Source of the DNA: Holothuria scabra
Lineage: Eukaryota > Echinodermata > Holothuroidea > Aspidochirotida > Holothuriidae
Assembly: GCA_037179385.1 (NCBI GenBank)
Contig: CM074181.1
Location: 50,054,394-50,118,393 of the forward strand
Reading direction: 5' to 3'
DNA length: 64,000 nucleotides
Made by a program: the position numbers and the translations under genes. The stretch's first letter is position 1. Each line of letters opens with the position of its first letter. Below, one piece after another: positions 1 through 11,624 of the stretch. A model generated the notes under the pieces. It was not told where the DNA came from. It ran no database searches and saw only the letters and a list, made by a program, of their open reading frames with translations.

Positions 1-848
1 GAATTCAATTTATTTCCAACGGTGTGCAGCTCTTTGAAACAAAAAAGTCCAGAACAAATTTATGTTTGATATTTTGAAGAGGAACATATTCTAGGCATAG
101 CTTACTGGGGAAAGTTTTACTCATTTCCCATGTTTGGTTCTCGAGATATTAGAATTGAAGTTGACATATTTTCTACAAAGAGTTACCCTTGCAGCAAGTA
201 GATGTGATGTCACGTATTCATATTGATGGAAATGTTTAGTTGTTTTTCTCTAAACTTTAACACCATATTAATACAATTTAACTATGATATGTTGTAACCA
301 TAAGTGCATCCCGAGCAATTGAAGTTTGGGTGGCTATACACATGCGCACAAACTTCAAATCATCGGTCGGCCTGGTTGAACACACCAATCTCGCACATAC
401 AACACGAATTCCAAAATTTGAATTAAAATTTGGTGAAATCATTCTTTCTTGATCCATCCATAACAAAAGCAGGGATCTCAAGTGTGTTTTTGTGCAGTGG
501 ATTGTGTCTTAAGTGTCCTTTTGGTGAAAGGATTTTTTGCATTTTTATCTATAGTAGAGTAGCATTTGACCACTATGTTCTTTCGACTTGGCTAGACACT
601 TAGATAGTGTTGTATGTACGTACTGGCGAAAGCAAAGGAGCGCTGTAGGCCAGTGCTACGTGCTGAGCTCGGTGTGTATATCTAACGCTGTGCCCAAAAA
701 CCAATGCGGCATGAATCAGGTACAACACTACATTAGCTTATGGTGTCGATAAGATGTAATCAGTCAGAGGAAGAAAATGTTTCAAAAGGAACAAAATAGT
801 TCCAGTATTTGAGCTGTCACTTGAGGTCACAAGAGATCCAGACAGTAA
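1..848. other. AT-rich flank, no gene recognised
   Basis: No supported coding region: the open frames are short, without recognisable motifs or splice context. Bases about 60-262 are a dispersed repeat listed separately. The rest is unique-looking AT-rich DNA. Confidence 0.5.
60..262 (+). repeat. Dispersed repeat, partner of 41885-42090
   Basis: The stretch around 'GGTTCTCGAGATATTAGA', the following 'GCAAGTAGATGTGATGTCAC' and the 'TTTTTCTCTAAACTTTAA' run recur in the same order and orientation near 41,950-42,065, with many substitutions. Two diverged copies of one unclassified interspersed repeat; no termini were identified. Confidence 0.55.
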
Positions 849-1560
849 AACTTGCAAACACGTTATCTCAAGATAGCCAGATAGCAATGACCGGCACATT
901 TCCCATGTGGTATTTAGCTTTGCCATGCTAAGAGAAGGAAACCTGCTGTTTTTGGCGGAGGTCAGATTTCATTTTAGGTCACTAGCAGTGAAATTGCAAA
1001 AACCTCAAAAATGGCCCGTAAACACAACAGCTCAAGAGAGGAACGACCAACACTTTTAATATACTATAGATCAGGGTTGTCCAACCTAAGGCCCGCGGGC
1101 CACGGTCCGGCCCGCGAAAAGGTTGCGTCCGGCCCGTCAGAAATAATCTATATTGCAAAATTATTCAGTAAGCAGATTAATTGATGACAACTTTAGGCTT
1201 CGCCGTCCGCTATGGCATGCTTACTTTTGAATGAAATAATTCATTTCAAATGTCTGCTACATGTAGCTACATTGGAGTGTTGTCCATAGGGGCGGGTTGA
1301 GAATGATTCAGGAGGAATATGAAAAACACTGTGTCCGAATATTCTGCCAAATACCATCAATTTTTGCTAAAATTTATTTATTTGTTCAATCAAAAACGAA
1401 AATGAATCAGTTTCCCCTACGGGCAATGATTGCATTTTGTTTCCTTAGGGGTTGGACAACCCTGCTATAGATGCTTGTAATGCTTAGACAAAGAGACCTA
1501 TTTTTTAGTGAAGGTCAAAGATCATCTAAGGTCACGAGACCTATTACTCTAAATCGTGCA
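849..1560 (+). mobile_element. Decayed copy D of the AGGTCA tandem-repeat element
   Basis: Degenerate monomers of the family seen intact at 28967 and 62000: 'ACACGTTATCTCAAGATAG', a decayed AGGTCA cluster near 958-985, 'GGCCCGTAAACACAACAGCTC' and 'GAACGACCAACACTTTTAATA'. The monomer is interrupted by the hAT-type MITE 1072-1464 and resumes after it with 'GAAGGTCAAAGATCATCTAAG'. Neither the GATTCCTTGCC end nor the 3' hairpin is preserved. Confidence 0.65.
1072..1464. mobile_element. hAT-type MITE, 393 bp, with 8-bp target duplication
   Basis: Terminal inverted repeats read CAGGGTTGTCCAACC at the left and GGTTGGACAACCCTG at the right. It is flanked by a perfect 8-bp duplication CTATAGAT (1064-1071 and 1465-1472). 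The 8-bp duplication, the CAG...CTG ends and the GTCCAACC motif with a following GGCCCGCGGGCC palindrome are typical of hAT (Charlie-like) elements. It carries no transposase, so it is non-autonomous. Its host DNA is a monomer of the AGGTCA tandem-repeat element. Confidence 0.88.
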
Positions 1561-1634
1561 AAATGTATTCAATTTTCAATGTTGACCCTTAGAGGGTTTG
1601 AAGTTTGCGTTTTGCATTTTACCTTTGAATATTT

Positions 1635-1938
1635 TGTAAAATGGCCAAATGGTATGTCCACCTCTTTAAGTTAAGTATTAGTTAAGAGTGAGCCCTCTAA
1701 ATAACGCCCCCATACTTCTGACTCACCCCTCACATGAGCAAGGTGATCCTCCAGCCAAGACATGCCACTTGTGATCTGCAACTTGTGTGCTCAACACCTG
1801 TATTCCACAATCCAGTTTAAAAAGCTATTCTTACCTTTCAAATGTTTTAATTGACAAGTTTTCTTTGGAATCCATGTGAGTTGTCAATTGGAAAGGTTCC
1901 TTTGAGTTGATTTGAAGCAGAGGGCTGGGGTAAGTTCA
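1635..1938 (+). repeat. Left LTR fragment 1
   Basis: Matches about the first 304 bases of the right LTR. Its start reads TGTAAAATGG where the other two copies read TGTGACATGG. It ends after GGGGTAAGTTCA and is followed by GAGTG and then a second LTR start. The GAGTG also precedes the right LTR, so this junction seems to include a few bases from the polypurine side of another LTR. Confidence 0.8.
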
Positions 1939-1943
1939 GAGTG

Positions 1944-2274
1944 TGTGACATGGCCAAATGGTATGTCCACCTCTTTAAGTTAAGTATTAGTTAAGAGTGA
2001 GCCCTCTAAATAACGCCCCCATACTTCTGACTCACCCCTCACATGAGCAAGGTGATCCTCCAGCCAAGACATGCCACTTGTGATCTGCAACTTGTGTGCT
2101 CAACACCTGTATTCCACAATCCAGTTTAAAAAGCTATTCTTATCTTTCAAATGTTTTAATTGACAAGTTTTCTTTGGAATCCATGTGAGTTGTCAATTGG
2201 AAAGGTTCCTTTGAGTTGATTGGAAGCAGAGGGCTGGGGTAAGTTCATATTTTGAGTTTTCTTGAATTTTGTAC
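1944..2274 (+). repeat. Left LTR fragment 2
   Basis: 331 bases nearly identical to 6110-6440; one visible difference is GATTGGAAGCAG against GATTTGAAGCAG. Identity stops at GTAC (2271-2274). From there the left copy enters pol sequence, while the right LTR continues. It is offset by 309 bp from fragment 1. Confidence 0.85.
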
Positions 2275-5200
2275 AACAAAAGGTGTTTAATAAACATTTG
2301 GACACCTTTAGTAAGAGTGATGATGATATTGGGTTTTGTCCGGGTGTGTCCCATAGGATCATCACCAAGGATGACATCCCGGTGAAAGTTCCCCACAGGA
2401 GAGTGCCCCCGCATCAGTGGAAAGAGGTGAGGGAACATTTGCAAAAGCTGCTGGATAACAAAATAATTAGGGAATCTTCTAGCCCATACGCCTCCCCTGT
2501 TGTCCTTGTGCGCAATCATGATGGCAGTATGAGGATGTGTGTGGACTATAGGGCCCTAAATGCAAAGACCCACAGGGATGCCTACCCCCTCCCTAGAATA
2601 GAAGAGGCCCTTGACGTACTGAAAGGGGCAAAGTATTTCTGCAGTTTAGATTTAGCCCAAGGGTATTATCAGGTCGCCATGGAGGAGTCCGACATAGAAA
2701 AGACCGCCTTCAGGGTGGGGACTGGGGATTTGTATGAGTTCACCAGACTTCCCTTTGGGTTGTGTAACGCCCCAGCGACTTTTATGAGGCTCATGGACAA
2801 GGTACTGGGGGATGAAAACTTTCAGTCTGTCCTGCTATACTTGGACGACATTCTGGTATTTGGGAGCACGTTTGAGGAGACCCTTGGCCGCCTTGATATG
2901 GTTCTTGGTAGACTGAGTAAAAATAACCTCAAGGTCAAGCCAGAAAAGTGTCACTTGTTTATGAGACAGCTCCGTTACCTGGGGCATGTGGTGGGACACG
3001 ATGGCATTTCCCCCGACCCAGAGAAAACACGGGCTGTTCGGGAGTGGGAGAGGCGAACACTGAAAGGGAACTTAGAAAATTCCTGGGCTTGGCCAGTTAT
3101 TACCGGAGGTTTGTGCCTGACTTTGCCAAAATTGCAGGCCCACTGCATGCCTTGGTTGGGGGACGAAGGGTGAAGAAGGGTAAGTCCCAGAGCTCAAAGT
3201 TGGGGGCTTGGGAAACCCAACATGAAGAATCTTTTCAAAAACTAAAGCAGGCTCTTGTTTCGGCCCCAGTCCTTGGATACCCCGATTTTCATAAGCCGTA
3301 TATCCTTGAGGTAGATACCAGTCTCCTGGGAATAGGGGCAGTACTGTCCCAGGACCAGGAGGAGGGTAGGAAGGTGATAGCTTATGCAAGTCGGGGGCTG
3401 AAAATGGACGAGAAGACCATGAGAAACTACAGTAGCGCAAAACTTGAGCTGTTGGGGTTGCACTGGGCAATATCTGTCAAGTTTAGGGACTTGCTGCTGG
3501 GTGCAGAATTCCTGGTATACACTGACAATAACCCCCTTAGCTATCTACAGTCTTCAGCCAAACTTGGAGCTGTAGAAGCTAGATGGGCAGCAGAATTGGC
3601 AAATTTTAATTTCCAAATTAAATACGAGCGAGGAAGGAGGCATGGGAATGCAGATGCCCTTAGCAGGAAAGAAACACATGGGAGGGAACCGCGGTCAGGA
3701 AGGTTTGAAGAAGTACTGCCGCAGGTAACAAGGTTACAGCCCCCTACTACCACCTTACCTTCGGAAATAGGGATCTCGTTCCAAGCAGTCAATGACAGTG
3801 TATACCTAGAGGAAGTGCGCACCAGGTCGCAGTGCCTAGAACCTCAAGCCCTTTCTACTCTCCCAACTGTAGACAAAGCAGACCTGAGCAAACTGCAAAA
3901 ATTAGATGGAAATTTTGGTAGACTTTGGCACTTTTGGAGATTGGGAAGAGAACCCACCGTACAAGAACTTAAAAAAGAACTGAAACCAGTACGGAAGATT
4001 CTAAGAGACTACAAACGTATGACAGAAGTTAAAGGGGTTCTCTACAGGACAATAACTCTGCAAGGACAGGAGGTGAAACAGCTCTGTCTGCCCATGTCTC
4101 TGAAAGACACCCTTTTACAGGCATTGCATGTCGGTGCTGGGCACCAGTCTGCCCAGAAGACAATTGACCTTGCCCGACTCAGATGTTATTGGCCGACAAT
4201 GAACAACGATATCACAGACTACTGTAGCAAATGTGAACGATGTATGCTTGCGAAGGCAGGTAAGAAAGTTATTACAACGACTGGAAGTTTGACGGCAAAG
4301 AGACCCCTGGACATACTGGCCATAGACTTTACTGTACTTGAACGTAGTACTAGTGGCTACGAAAATGTACTTGCACTGATCGACATTTTTACGAAGTTCA
4401 CGCAGGCTATACCGACAAAGGACCAGAAGGCTAGCACAGTGGCAAGGGCACTGGTGCGCGACTGGTTTGTCAGGTTCGGTGTGCCACGACAACTGCATAA
4501 GTGACCAAGGTCGCAGCTTCGAAGGCAAGGTCATAGAACAGTTATGCGCCATGTATAGCATTAGGAAAAGTAGGACGACCCCATACCATCCCGAGGGAAA
4601 TGCACAGTGGGAGAGGTTTAATCGCACTATGCATGACCGCTTGCGTACACTAACTGCGGAAAAGAAGAGGGCGTGGCCAACCCATTTGCCAGAACTGGTG
4701 TATGCGTACAACGCTACACCACATTCTGGCACCGGTTATTCTCCTTTCTATCTTTTCTTTGGGAGGGACCCCACCTTACCAGTAGACCATTTGTTGGGGT
4801 TGGAACCTGACAACCCATGCGTCGAAGACCACCATGCTAGGCTTACTGAGGCTTTTCGGAATGCAGCTAGTAAGACCGAAACAGAGGCACGCCGAAGGAA
4901 GCAGCGACTGGACAAAAACGCTGGGTGTACTGACTTGACCGTTGGTACTCGGGTGTTCCTTAGGAACCGAGCACGAAGAGGGAGAAACAAGATACAGGAC
5001 TTTTGGGGTGACAGACCATACAAAGTAGTGAATCGACCCTACCCTGACAGTCATGTATATGTAGTAGAGCCCCTTGACGATCATGGACCAGTGCAAGTTC
5101 TGAACAGACGAAACTTACTGGACTCAAAGGAACTTGTCACTGACATGCTACACCCAACGCAGGACCAGAACACTGAGGAGGACTTAGTAGAAAACAGTGG

Positions 5201-5705
5201 TAGTCAGAATACTGTCCCAGAGGTAGACGACCTTGTGATTGGGTTCCGTTATGACCCTAGGTCAGGAACGGGAGACGAGTCTGACACTGCCGCTGTAGCC
5301 CCAGACGGTAATTCTAACAATGACACTCCTCCTGACTCAGAAGCCTCCCATAGGGAAGAAGACCTTGACCCAACTTTGCCAGAACCAGACTCTGCACTAA
5401 CTAAAGTGACACAGGACAGCAATCACGGATGTGGTTCTGACAAAGCAGGGGAGCATGATGATCCCCCTTTGACTACGTCAGACGGAGAGTTAAGTGACAT
5501 TGAACCGGACCCACCCAGGACTCTACGTAGGAGCACTCGTTCTACGGCAGGTTATAACCCTAATCCCCACAATGAGCCAAGGTCTGTATTACAACAGGAA
5601 ACACAGAGCACGGCACAGATCAACCCCCAAATACTGGCCAACGTCAGTGAGACCCAACTCTTGATAGCGAGAATGTTATCTGCTGGAAAAGCTCAGCAAC
5701 CATAG
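2262..5705 (+). pseudogene. pol: Ty3/gypsy pol: reverse transcriptase, RNase H, integrase (broken)
   Basis: Retrotransposon polyprotein that would copy element RNA to DNA and integrate it. The first frame (to about 3050) holds the reverse transcriptase, with the YLDD active-site motif (near 2836) and the LPFGL segment. A frame change near 3045-3060 leads to a second frame carrying the end of the palm/connection (LGLASYYRRF), RNase H (LEVDTSLLGIGAVL start, TDNNPL) and an integrase HHCC zinc module (4120-4250). A second break near 4495-4505 leads to the third frame with the rest of the integrase core, a GPY/F-like segment (near 4990-5090) and an acidic, Ser/Pro-rich tail ending at 5705. The product cannot be made as one protein without frameshifting, and the N-terminal gag and protease are absent. 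Classification is confident; the lineage within Ty3/gypsy is not resolved. Confidence 0.9.
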
Positions 5706-6109
5706 CATGTCCCTTTTGTAATTAATGTGTATGTAATGTATTGTAGATTGTTTTATTTGGACAAAGATATGTTTGAGAATGCGATTGTTGCACAGCAACA
5801 ACATTTTCATGCAAAGACTTTGGGTCAAATAGTAAGTTTCATATTGTTGAAGAGTATGAACAAATGTTTTTGTGTAAAAGTTAGGACAACATGTCCTCAG
5901 GTCTGTGATGCAGACCACAAAATATTGTTTATTGGAACTACCAATATTATGAGAAAGCAGTCTTATAATGATGTGATATTACGAGTTGGTGATGTGATGG
6001 TGTGTTCGAGCACCTTATGTATTTGATGTTATATGCTATAATATTAATGCTTAATCGTGTTAACATTGCAAGACGTTGCCATGGAAGACAACGTTGTAGC
6101 AGGGGAGTG
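5706..6109 (+). other. Retrotransposon spacer and polypurine tract
   Basis: The AT-rich stretch between the pol stop and the right LTR contains only an open frame with no recognisable motif. Immediately before the LTR, AGGGGAG (6101-6107) is the likely polypurine tract priming plus-strand synthesis. Confidence 0.6.
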
Positions 6110-7646
6110 TGTGACATGGCCAAATGGTATGTCCACCTCTTTAAGTTAAGTATTAGTTAAGAGTGAGCCCTCTAAATAACGCCCCCATACTTCTGACTCA
6201 CCCCTCACATGAGCAAGGTGATCCTCCAGCCAAGACATGCCACTTGTGATCTGCAACTTGTGTGCTCAACACCTGTATTCCACAATCCAGTTTAAAAAGC
6301 TATTCTTATCTTTCAAATGTTTTAATTGACAAGTTTTCTTTGGAATCCATGTGAGTTGTCAATTGGAAAGGTTCCTTTGAGTTGATTTGAAGCAGAGGGC
6401 TGGGGTAAGTTCATATTTTGAGTTTTCTTGAATTTTGTACTATTTTATGAAAGATTGATAACTTTCATAGTTAAGCAATGAGATGGCCTATTTTATTCTT
6501 TAAAATTAACTCTAAAATTAGAAACAATCTTGGAATAATTGAATAAGATTTTTCATCCTATATATTTGATTTGCCATATTCTGCATTTTATGAAGTAAAG
6601 TAAGACTGAATTGACTAGCTGGCAATCCAGAGTAAATACTTTAGAAAAGTTCACAAACTCAAGATAAAAGTAATGTTTATTTTGAAAAGTCTGTCTCTTT
6701 AGAAGAAAGAACCTGTTTCTAAATTCATGCTATTGAAATTCAAGTGTTTTTGCCTGAAAACCAGACGTTTTAGAAAGTTTAATTGTTAAAAGTGTAATTA
6801 GTGCATTGGAAATGCTATGCTAGGCCATGAGGGTTAGAACAAAGGATTTAGACCCATGTGCTCCAGCTAAAAGGCTGATGTCATTATGAGTCAGTTTCTA
6901 AGAAAGTTTGTATGACGTCACAATATCAAGCAGTCCAGTGCTAGGCTACTACAGCCATTGTTTGTTTATGCTCCAACGCACTTATGCCCCATGTATTGCT
7001 CCTATGTATCAGTGTGGACAGTAGGATGATTTAAGATTCCCAAGAGACAACAGGATAGTTTTAAGTTAAAAGTTTATTTTGTGAATCGCTCTACCGAAAC
7101 ATTTAGCATTCTTTTGGTGTCGTAGGTTAAATTTGGGATAGTATTCAGTGAATGACAATCTATGTCTATTTCTATTCCCTTGAGATTTGGGATAGTGTGT
7201 TGTAACAGATTGACTGCAGCACGTACTGCACAGGCTTTGTTTGCATTTAGGATAAAGAGTATTACTTTAAGGTTTCTTGTGTGTTTACTGGCTAAACTCT
7301 ACTTGTGTCAGTGTAGATAAGTGTCCAGGCCTTAAAGCAATATAGTGTTCCCTTTGTATTCGTGTGTTAAAGTTAAAGCGATATGTAGACTACCTGTTAA
7401 AGTAATATGATTCTTCTGTGTGCTAAGCATGATTAAGTGCATAATGTTGCAATGCTTATTATTGTTCTTTTTCATGTTTGATGACAGTATTATTTATTAT
7501 TGTCCTTGTATTATTTTTCTGTGTTTTAGGAAATTCTCCTTGGAAGATCACACCCCTGGAACACATGTATTCATAAGATCTCCTGCAAATATATTATATA
7601 ACCCACAATTTGTGTCGTGTCTAATGATTCAGTTTGTGGTGTCACA
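6110..7646 (+). repeat. Right LTR, probably about 1.54 kb
   Basis: Starts TGTGACATGG directly after a purine tract and ends GTGGTGTCACA. The TGTGACA/TGTCACA inverted ends suit an LTR. Only the first 331 bp have a partner in this window, so the right boundary depends on the terminal inverted repeat. A shorter LTR ending near 6440 is possible but would lack a CA end. Confidence 0.6.
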
Positions 7647-7730
7647 ATTTGAATAGCATGAAATATGTACCTTTAGTACCTTGCCCGTGCACAGGCCTGA
7701 ATGTCTTATTCCTACGATATCTCAAAACAA

Positions 7731-7989
7731 CCCAGGAGAAAATTTCTGTTGAGACCTGTTGAAATTCCAACCGGTTTGAACAGGTATTAACAGGTATGAA
7801 CAGGCAATGTTCCAATTACCTGTTGGAGTGATGAAAGTCAACAGGTGTCAACAGGTAACACCAAAAAAGCCAACAGGTACCTGTTGGTACCTTTTAAAAT
7901 CCTGTTAAAAACCTTTTGATTTTGTTCCAATTACCTGTTGTACCTGTTAAAACCTTTTCAACAGGTTTCAACAGGAATTTTCTCCTGGG
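7731..7989. mobile_element. Palindromic MITE, 259 bp, rich in ACAGGT
   Basis: Termini CCCAGGAGAAAATT and AATTTTCTCCTGGG are inverted repeats, flanked by a 5-bp AACAA duplication (7726-7730, 7990-7994). The interior is largely a long imperfect palindrome made of repeated AACAGGT/ACCTGTT words, including the perfect 18-bp palindrome CCAACAGGTACCTGTTGG at 7870-7887. No open frame. Superfamily not assigned. Confidence 0.8.
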
Positions 7990-7994
7990 AACAA

Positions 7995-9850
7995 GGACAT
8001 ACACTTTACATGTATGGTTTGTAGAGATGACGAACCCTAGTCAAAGGTCTTGTGAGGTCCCCAAAATGTAGCTGCGCAAACTTCTGAAATGGCTTGTAAG
8101 CCCCACGTGGAAGAATCTGTTCTGGGTACAGATCAGATACCACGTCAGGTCACTTATCTTTTAACTAAAACAACGTTCCAGCCTGTTACTTCCTTAAAGC
8201 TTCGTAAAATCGCTAAAAAGTCCTATGCCCAAGCAAGTAATAAAATAGAAGCAAAACTTAAACACCTACGGCACATGTACTGACAGGTGAATCAGCTAAC
8301 CCATCGGTTCCACCTGGTTTCCCTAAACGAGAACTAACTTGCCGTGAGAGAGGCTTCATTCGTTTTCAATACGCAGGAGGCCAGGAAAAATCTAGCCTTT
8401 CCCGCTAGCTTTCATCCTATCCCTCACTAATCGCCATTAGAAAGCCCGCGAAAATTCTTTGAATTTGAAACAAATTAGGTTACGTAATGCATTTCCGACC
8501 TCAGTAAATCTAACCTGAAGTAAGCATCCCCATTGTAAAATTAAGCGCACTCTGCGACACCGAGCATCAATAAAATTATTAAACGTACCATACAAAGTCG
8601 TGGTAATGGTTTTGCTTTTTCGAATTTGTGACACCTTGCACGATGAATCTATTTTGATAAATGTATTTTCCCATGTGGAAAGTAAGGGAATTGAGGGAAT
8701 TCATTTTCCCTGCATAAAACAACAAAATAAGACTGCTTGGAAAAGATTTTTTCAAAAATATATTTTTTTTTTTATCTAGAACAAACTTGACATCCATCAA
8801 ACCATAAGCTCAAGATAAATATTCCAATGTTTTACTTTTACCGAATCAAAACGAAAATCAAAACGTCTTTGTCCCCTTTCAAACTGAACAACTTATTAAT
8901 AATCACATGAAACCCCTTTTTAATCTAATGAAAAACCTTGCTACTGCAAGAATATAATGTCGTCTCATTTGACATGTATTCAGACGGTATTCTGCCAATT
9001 TAATACCCTAGAATGCGCAAAGATGTCATTCCATGTTTGTATGTAAACTGATGGTAGAGGGCGCCTTCAAAATTTCAAAAACTGCCGTTATCGAAAGTAT
9101 CTCACTCCCTCCTGCAGCTGCCAGTGGTCTTTCACATCAGTCGTGGAAAAGAATTAAAGTAACCAACATATGGAAGATACTCGAAACCATCAATGTGGTA
9201 TAGCGGTTCTTGAATTCACGAAATGGCATTGGTTTACCATTCTAATCAAATGTTTCCATATAAACATGTTTTAAACAAACCATGATACATAACGGTTTTG
9301 TTAAAAACTACTTACAGAAGAATTATCCCATGTCATTTGATAATATGAAGGAGAAAGACACTTCACACCATGCATTAATAACTTCTATATCATATGAATT
9401 CTTAGTATTTTAGGAATCATCATCTCTAAAATTACAATGGCAGAAATTAGTCTCAGAGAAATGTAAGAAATATGAATTTGAGATCAGCGGGAAAAAAATT
9501 CTTTCCAGAAAAAAATAATTAAAAGAAATTAATAAGGATTATCTTCCTTACTGCAATATATCTTTTTTCCAGTGCGGAAAGTCTGTCTTTAATCGTGATA
9601 TCTTTGGAAGGTTCTAATTGAGACGGAAAAGGGTGGGGGTTTTGTTCCAAGTGAAAGTAATACCAGGCATCTGTACCACTTCAACCAATCTTTGTTCACT
9701 CAGTCTTCTAACTTATTACATTATTCAGCCAAGATCTTCGAGAAGATGATCAAGACTTGCATACTGTCTAATTGATCTGCGCACCTGAGTGTTCTGGTAT
9801 TTTCCAAACAAAAGACATTCCAGATTTATATAGAATCCTTTTGGTCTAAA
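7995..9850. other. AT-rich intergenic stretch, no gene recognised
   Basis: Open frames such as 8089-8283 are short and have no recognisable domain or neighbouring coding exon. No tRNA, rRNA or transposon termini could be recognised. Confidence 0.45.
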
Positions 9851-9851
9851 C

Positions 9852-10190
9852 TAGTGGCGGCGCTACGGGGGACAAGAGGGGCATTTGTCGCTCCCCAGAT
9901 TTTGTCCTTTCCCGGCCCCCACTTTCCCTCCTCCCCAAGATGGGTCCGTTAATAATTGAGTTAACCGAAAAAATGAATAGTATACCTCTCCACAGACTTA
10001 ATTTTTCATCCAGAGTACTTAAATTTCGGCGCTTGCGGGACTCCGTCCCCCCGGCCCCCACCCCCAGTAACGGGCACTTTGGGTTTGGTTTCGCGATGCG
10101 CCACAAAATGTTTGCCCCCTAACATTATCCTTCTCCCCTAGTTTTTCCCCCTCCCCTAATTTTGACATTCTGGTGCAGGCACTGCTCTTA
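9852..10190. mobile_element. Possible small DNA transposon with AGTGGCGGCGC-type ends
   Basis: The start AGTGGCGGCGCTACGGGGG and end TGGTGCAGGCACTG are imperfect inverted repeats of the CAGTGGCG type that also appears at 13962 and 14019. The interior is C-rich, unlike its surroundings. No target duplication was seen. Confidence 0.35.
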
Positions 10191-11620
10191 AGGCACTCAG
10201 TCCTTAGTTCAGTGCTCTAGCTAGTCTTGATCAATTATTATACATAACTGACCTTTTACAGCTAGGAACCCAAATCGAATACAATGTGCAGTGGGATTAG
10301 TTTCTTCAGAAATAATCTTTTATCGTGCAAACTTTGAAAGTTCAGATGGTATAAGGGACGAAACTTTTCAAAACAAGAACAACGGCTATCCAACTTAATG
10401 ATATTTTGCAAAATGCGTTTATTCCGAGATGTGACAGAATGAGATTAAAGGTAAAGAGCAATCCCCATAACTTATTTTTAACACAATTGTCATCATATTT
10501 CTCTTCAAAGTATCTGCCATTACATTTTATGACTTTACTATTGCATATTTAAGGTAAACCAAGCAGTTATTTTTGGTAAATTTCACATTTGAAGAGAAAA
10601 AAACATTGTCACATGACTCCCAGCAGCCAATCATGAAACTGGACAGTCTACTACTCTTCTTCAGTTTGGGATGACTGCTCCTGCCCTTTAACCTACTAAT
10701 AATCGCCGTTACTCCTCTTTTATACTCAAGGATGGCACCATGGGGGGCTAGGGCCATGTTCCCTGTCGAGGAGAAGATCCAATTTCGTCTGGGAGCCTCC
10801 ATCTATACGATAAAAAACGTTAGCCAGATAAACTTCAGCCCCCCTCCCATGATCTTTTTAAATTTGCTTACTAGGAGACCATATTTTTCAACGAAAATCT
10901 CACAAAAAACATTTTTTCAATATAATCTCCAGATTTTTAAAAGTTAATTGATTTTTTTTCATTTTCATCGTACGGTAAACCATGATACTTCAAACAACTT
11001 CAGTCTTGATTAAGGGCAGGTTGATCTTCAACACTGAAGACTCAAATTTTTCAATTCTCCTCGTCAAGAGAAATCATTTTGAAAAATTTTCTGCCATATA
11101 AATTACTTCAATACATTTAGGAGTAAGAGACGGGGCCGAATGCCCCCCAATTTCGAAAAATTGTATCTGATTAAGCTTTAAAAAACATAAAATGTCCACA
11201 AAGATTTGAGACACATTCGGACCGTCACGGTTTATATAAAACATCCTCAGTCCCACTTCATACTGTAATTTTGCAAAACTTTGCCCGAAATGGTAAAATA
11301 TTCCGGCCAAGGTTGAAAAAGGTTCTGGTATTCAGCGATGGACGGGATGTTGATCAGGTACATAAATGCAGTGTCCAATGGTTTGCCATCATGAGTCGCA
11401 ATAGAGTCAAAAATATTGACATGCAGGGAGGTGTAACTCTAATCACACCTCCCTGTGACATGTTTGCAATTCCGTTGTATATGTCTTCCCCCAATACCAA
11501 TACAATTTCATTTAATTGAGGCGGATTCTTTTATCAGGGATTGTTCTGGTCACTTAGCAAGTTTTTTTTTCTTTCTATTGAAGTGATCGTGAAAGTTTTA
11601 TTGCAAAGCCTAATTTAAGT
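10191..11620. other. Intergenic stretch, no gene recognised
   Basis: No supported coding exon. Short open frames on both strands lack motifs. A strong hairpin at 11424-11455 is listed separately. Confidence 0.4.
11424..11455. other. Perfect 11-bp stem hairpin
   Basis: CAGGGAGGTGT (11424-11434) and ACACCTCCCTG (11445-11455) are perfect reverse complements around a 10-base loop. It could be a transposon relic, a recombination footprint or a small-RNA hairpin; nothing nearby decides. Confidence 0.5.
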
Positions 11621-11624
11621 CGGA

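Larger units (their letters stand above)
1635..7646 (+). mobile_element. Ty3/gypsy-type LTR retrotransposon, rearranged
   Basis: The unit comprises two tandem LTR fragments (1635-1938, 1944-2274), a pol region (about 2275-5705), a spacer, a polypurine tract (around 6101-6107) and a right LTR (6110-7646, TGTGACA...TGTCACA). Domain order reverse transcriptase - RNase H - integrase is that of Ty3/gypsy (Metaviridae). There is no gag, protease or recognisable primer-binding site: the left LTR fragment runs straight into the sequence just upstream of the reverse transcriptase core. Bases flanking both outer ends read ATTT, a possible 4-bp target duplication in low-complexity sequence. The near identity of the 331 bp shared by left and right LTR points to recent activity or recent rearrangement. 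Confidence 0.85.

Noticed and set aside
6110..6440. Right LTR of only 331 bp
   Set aside because: The shared segment ends in GTAC without a CA end or a primer-binding site after it, while TGTCACA at 7646 mirrors the TGTGACA start. Kept as a possibility only.
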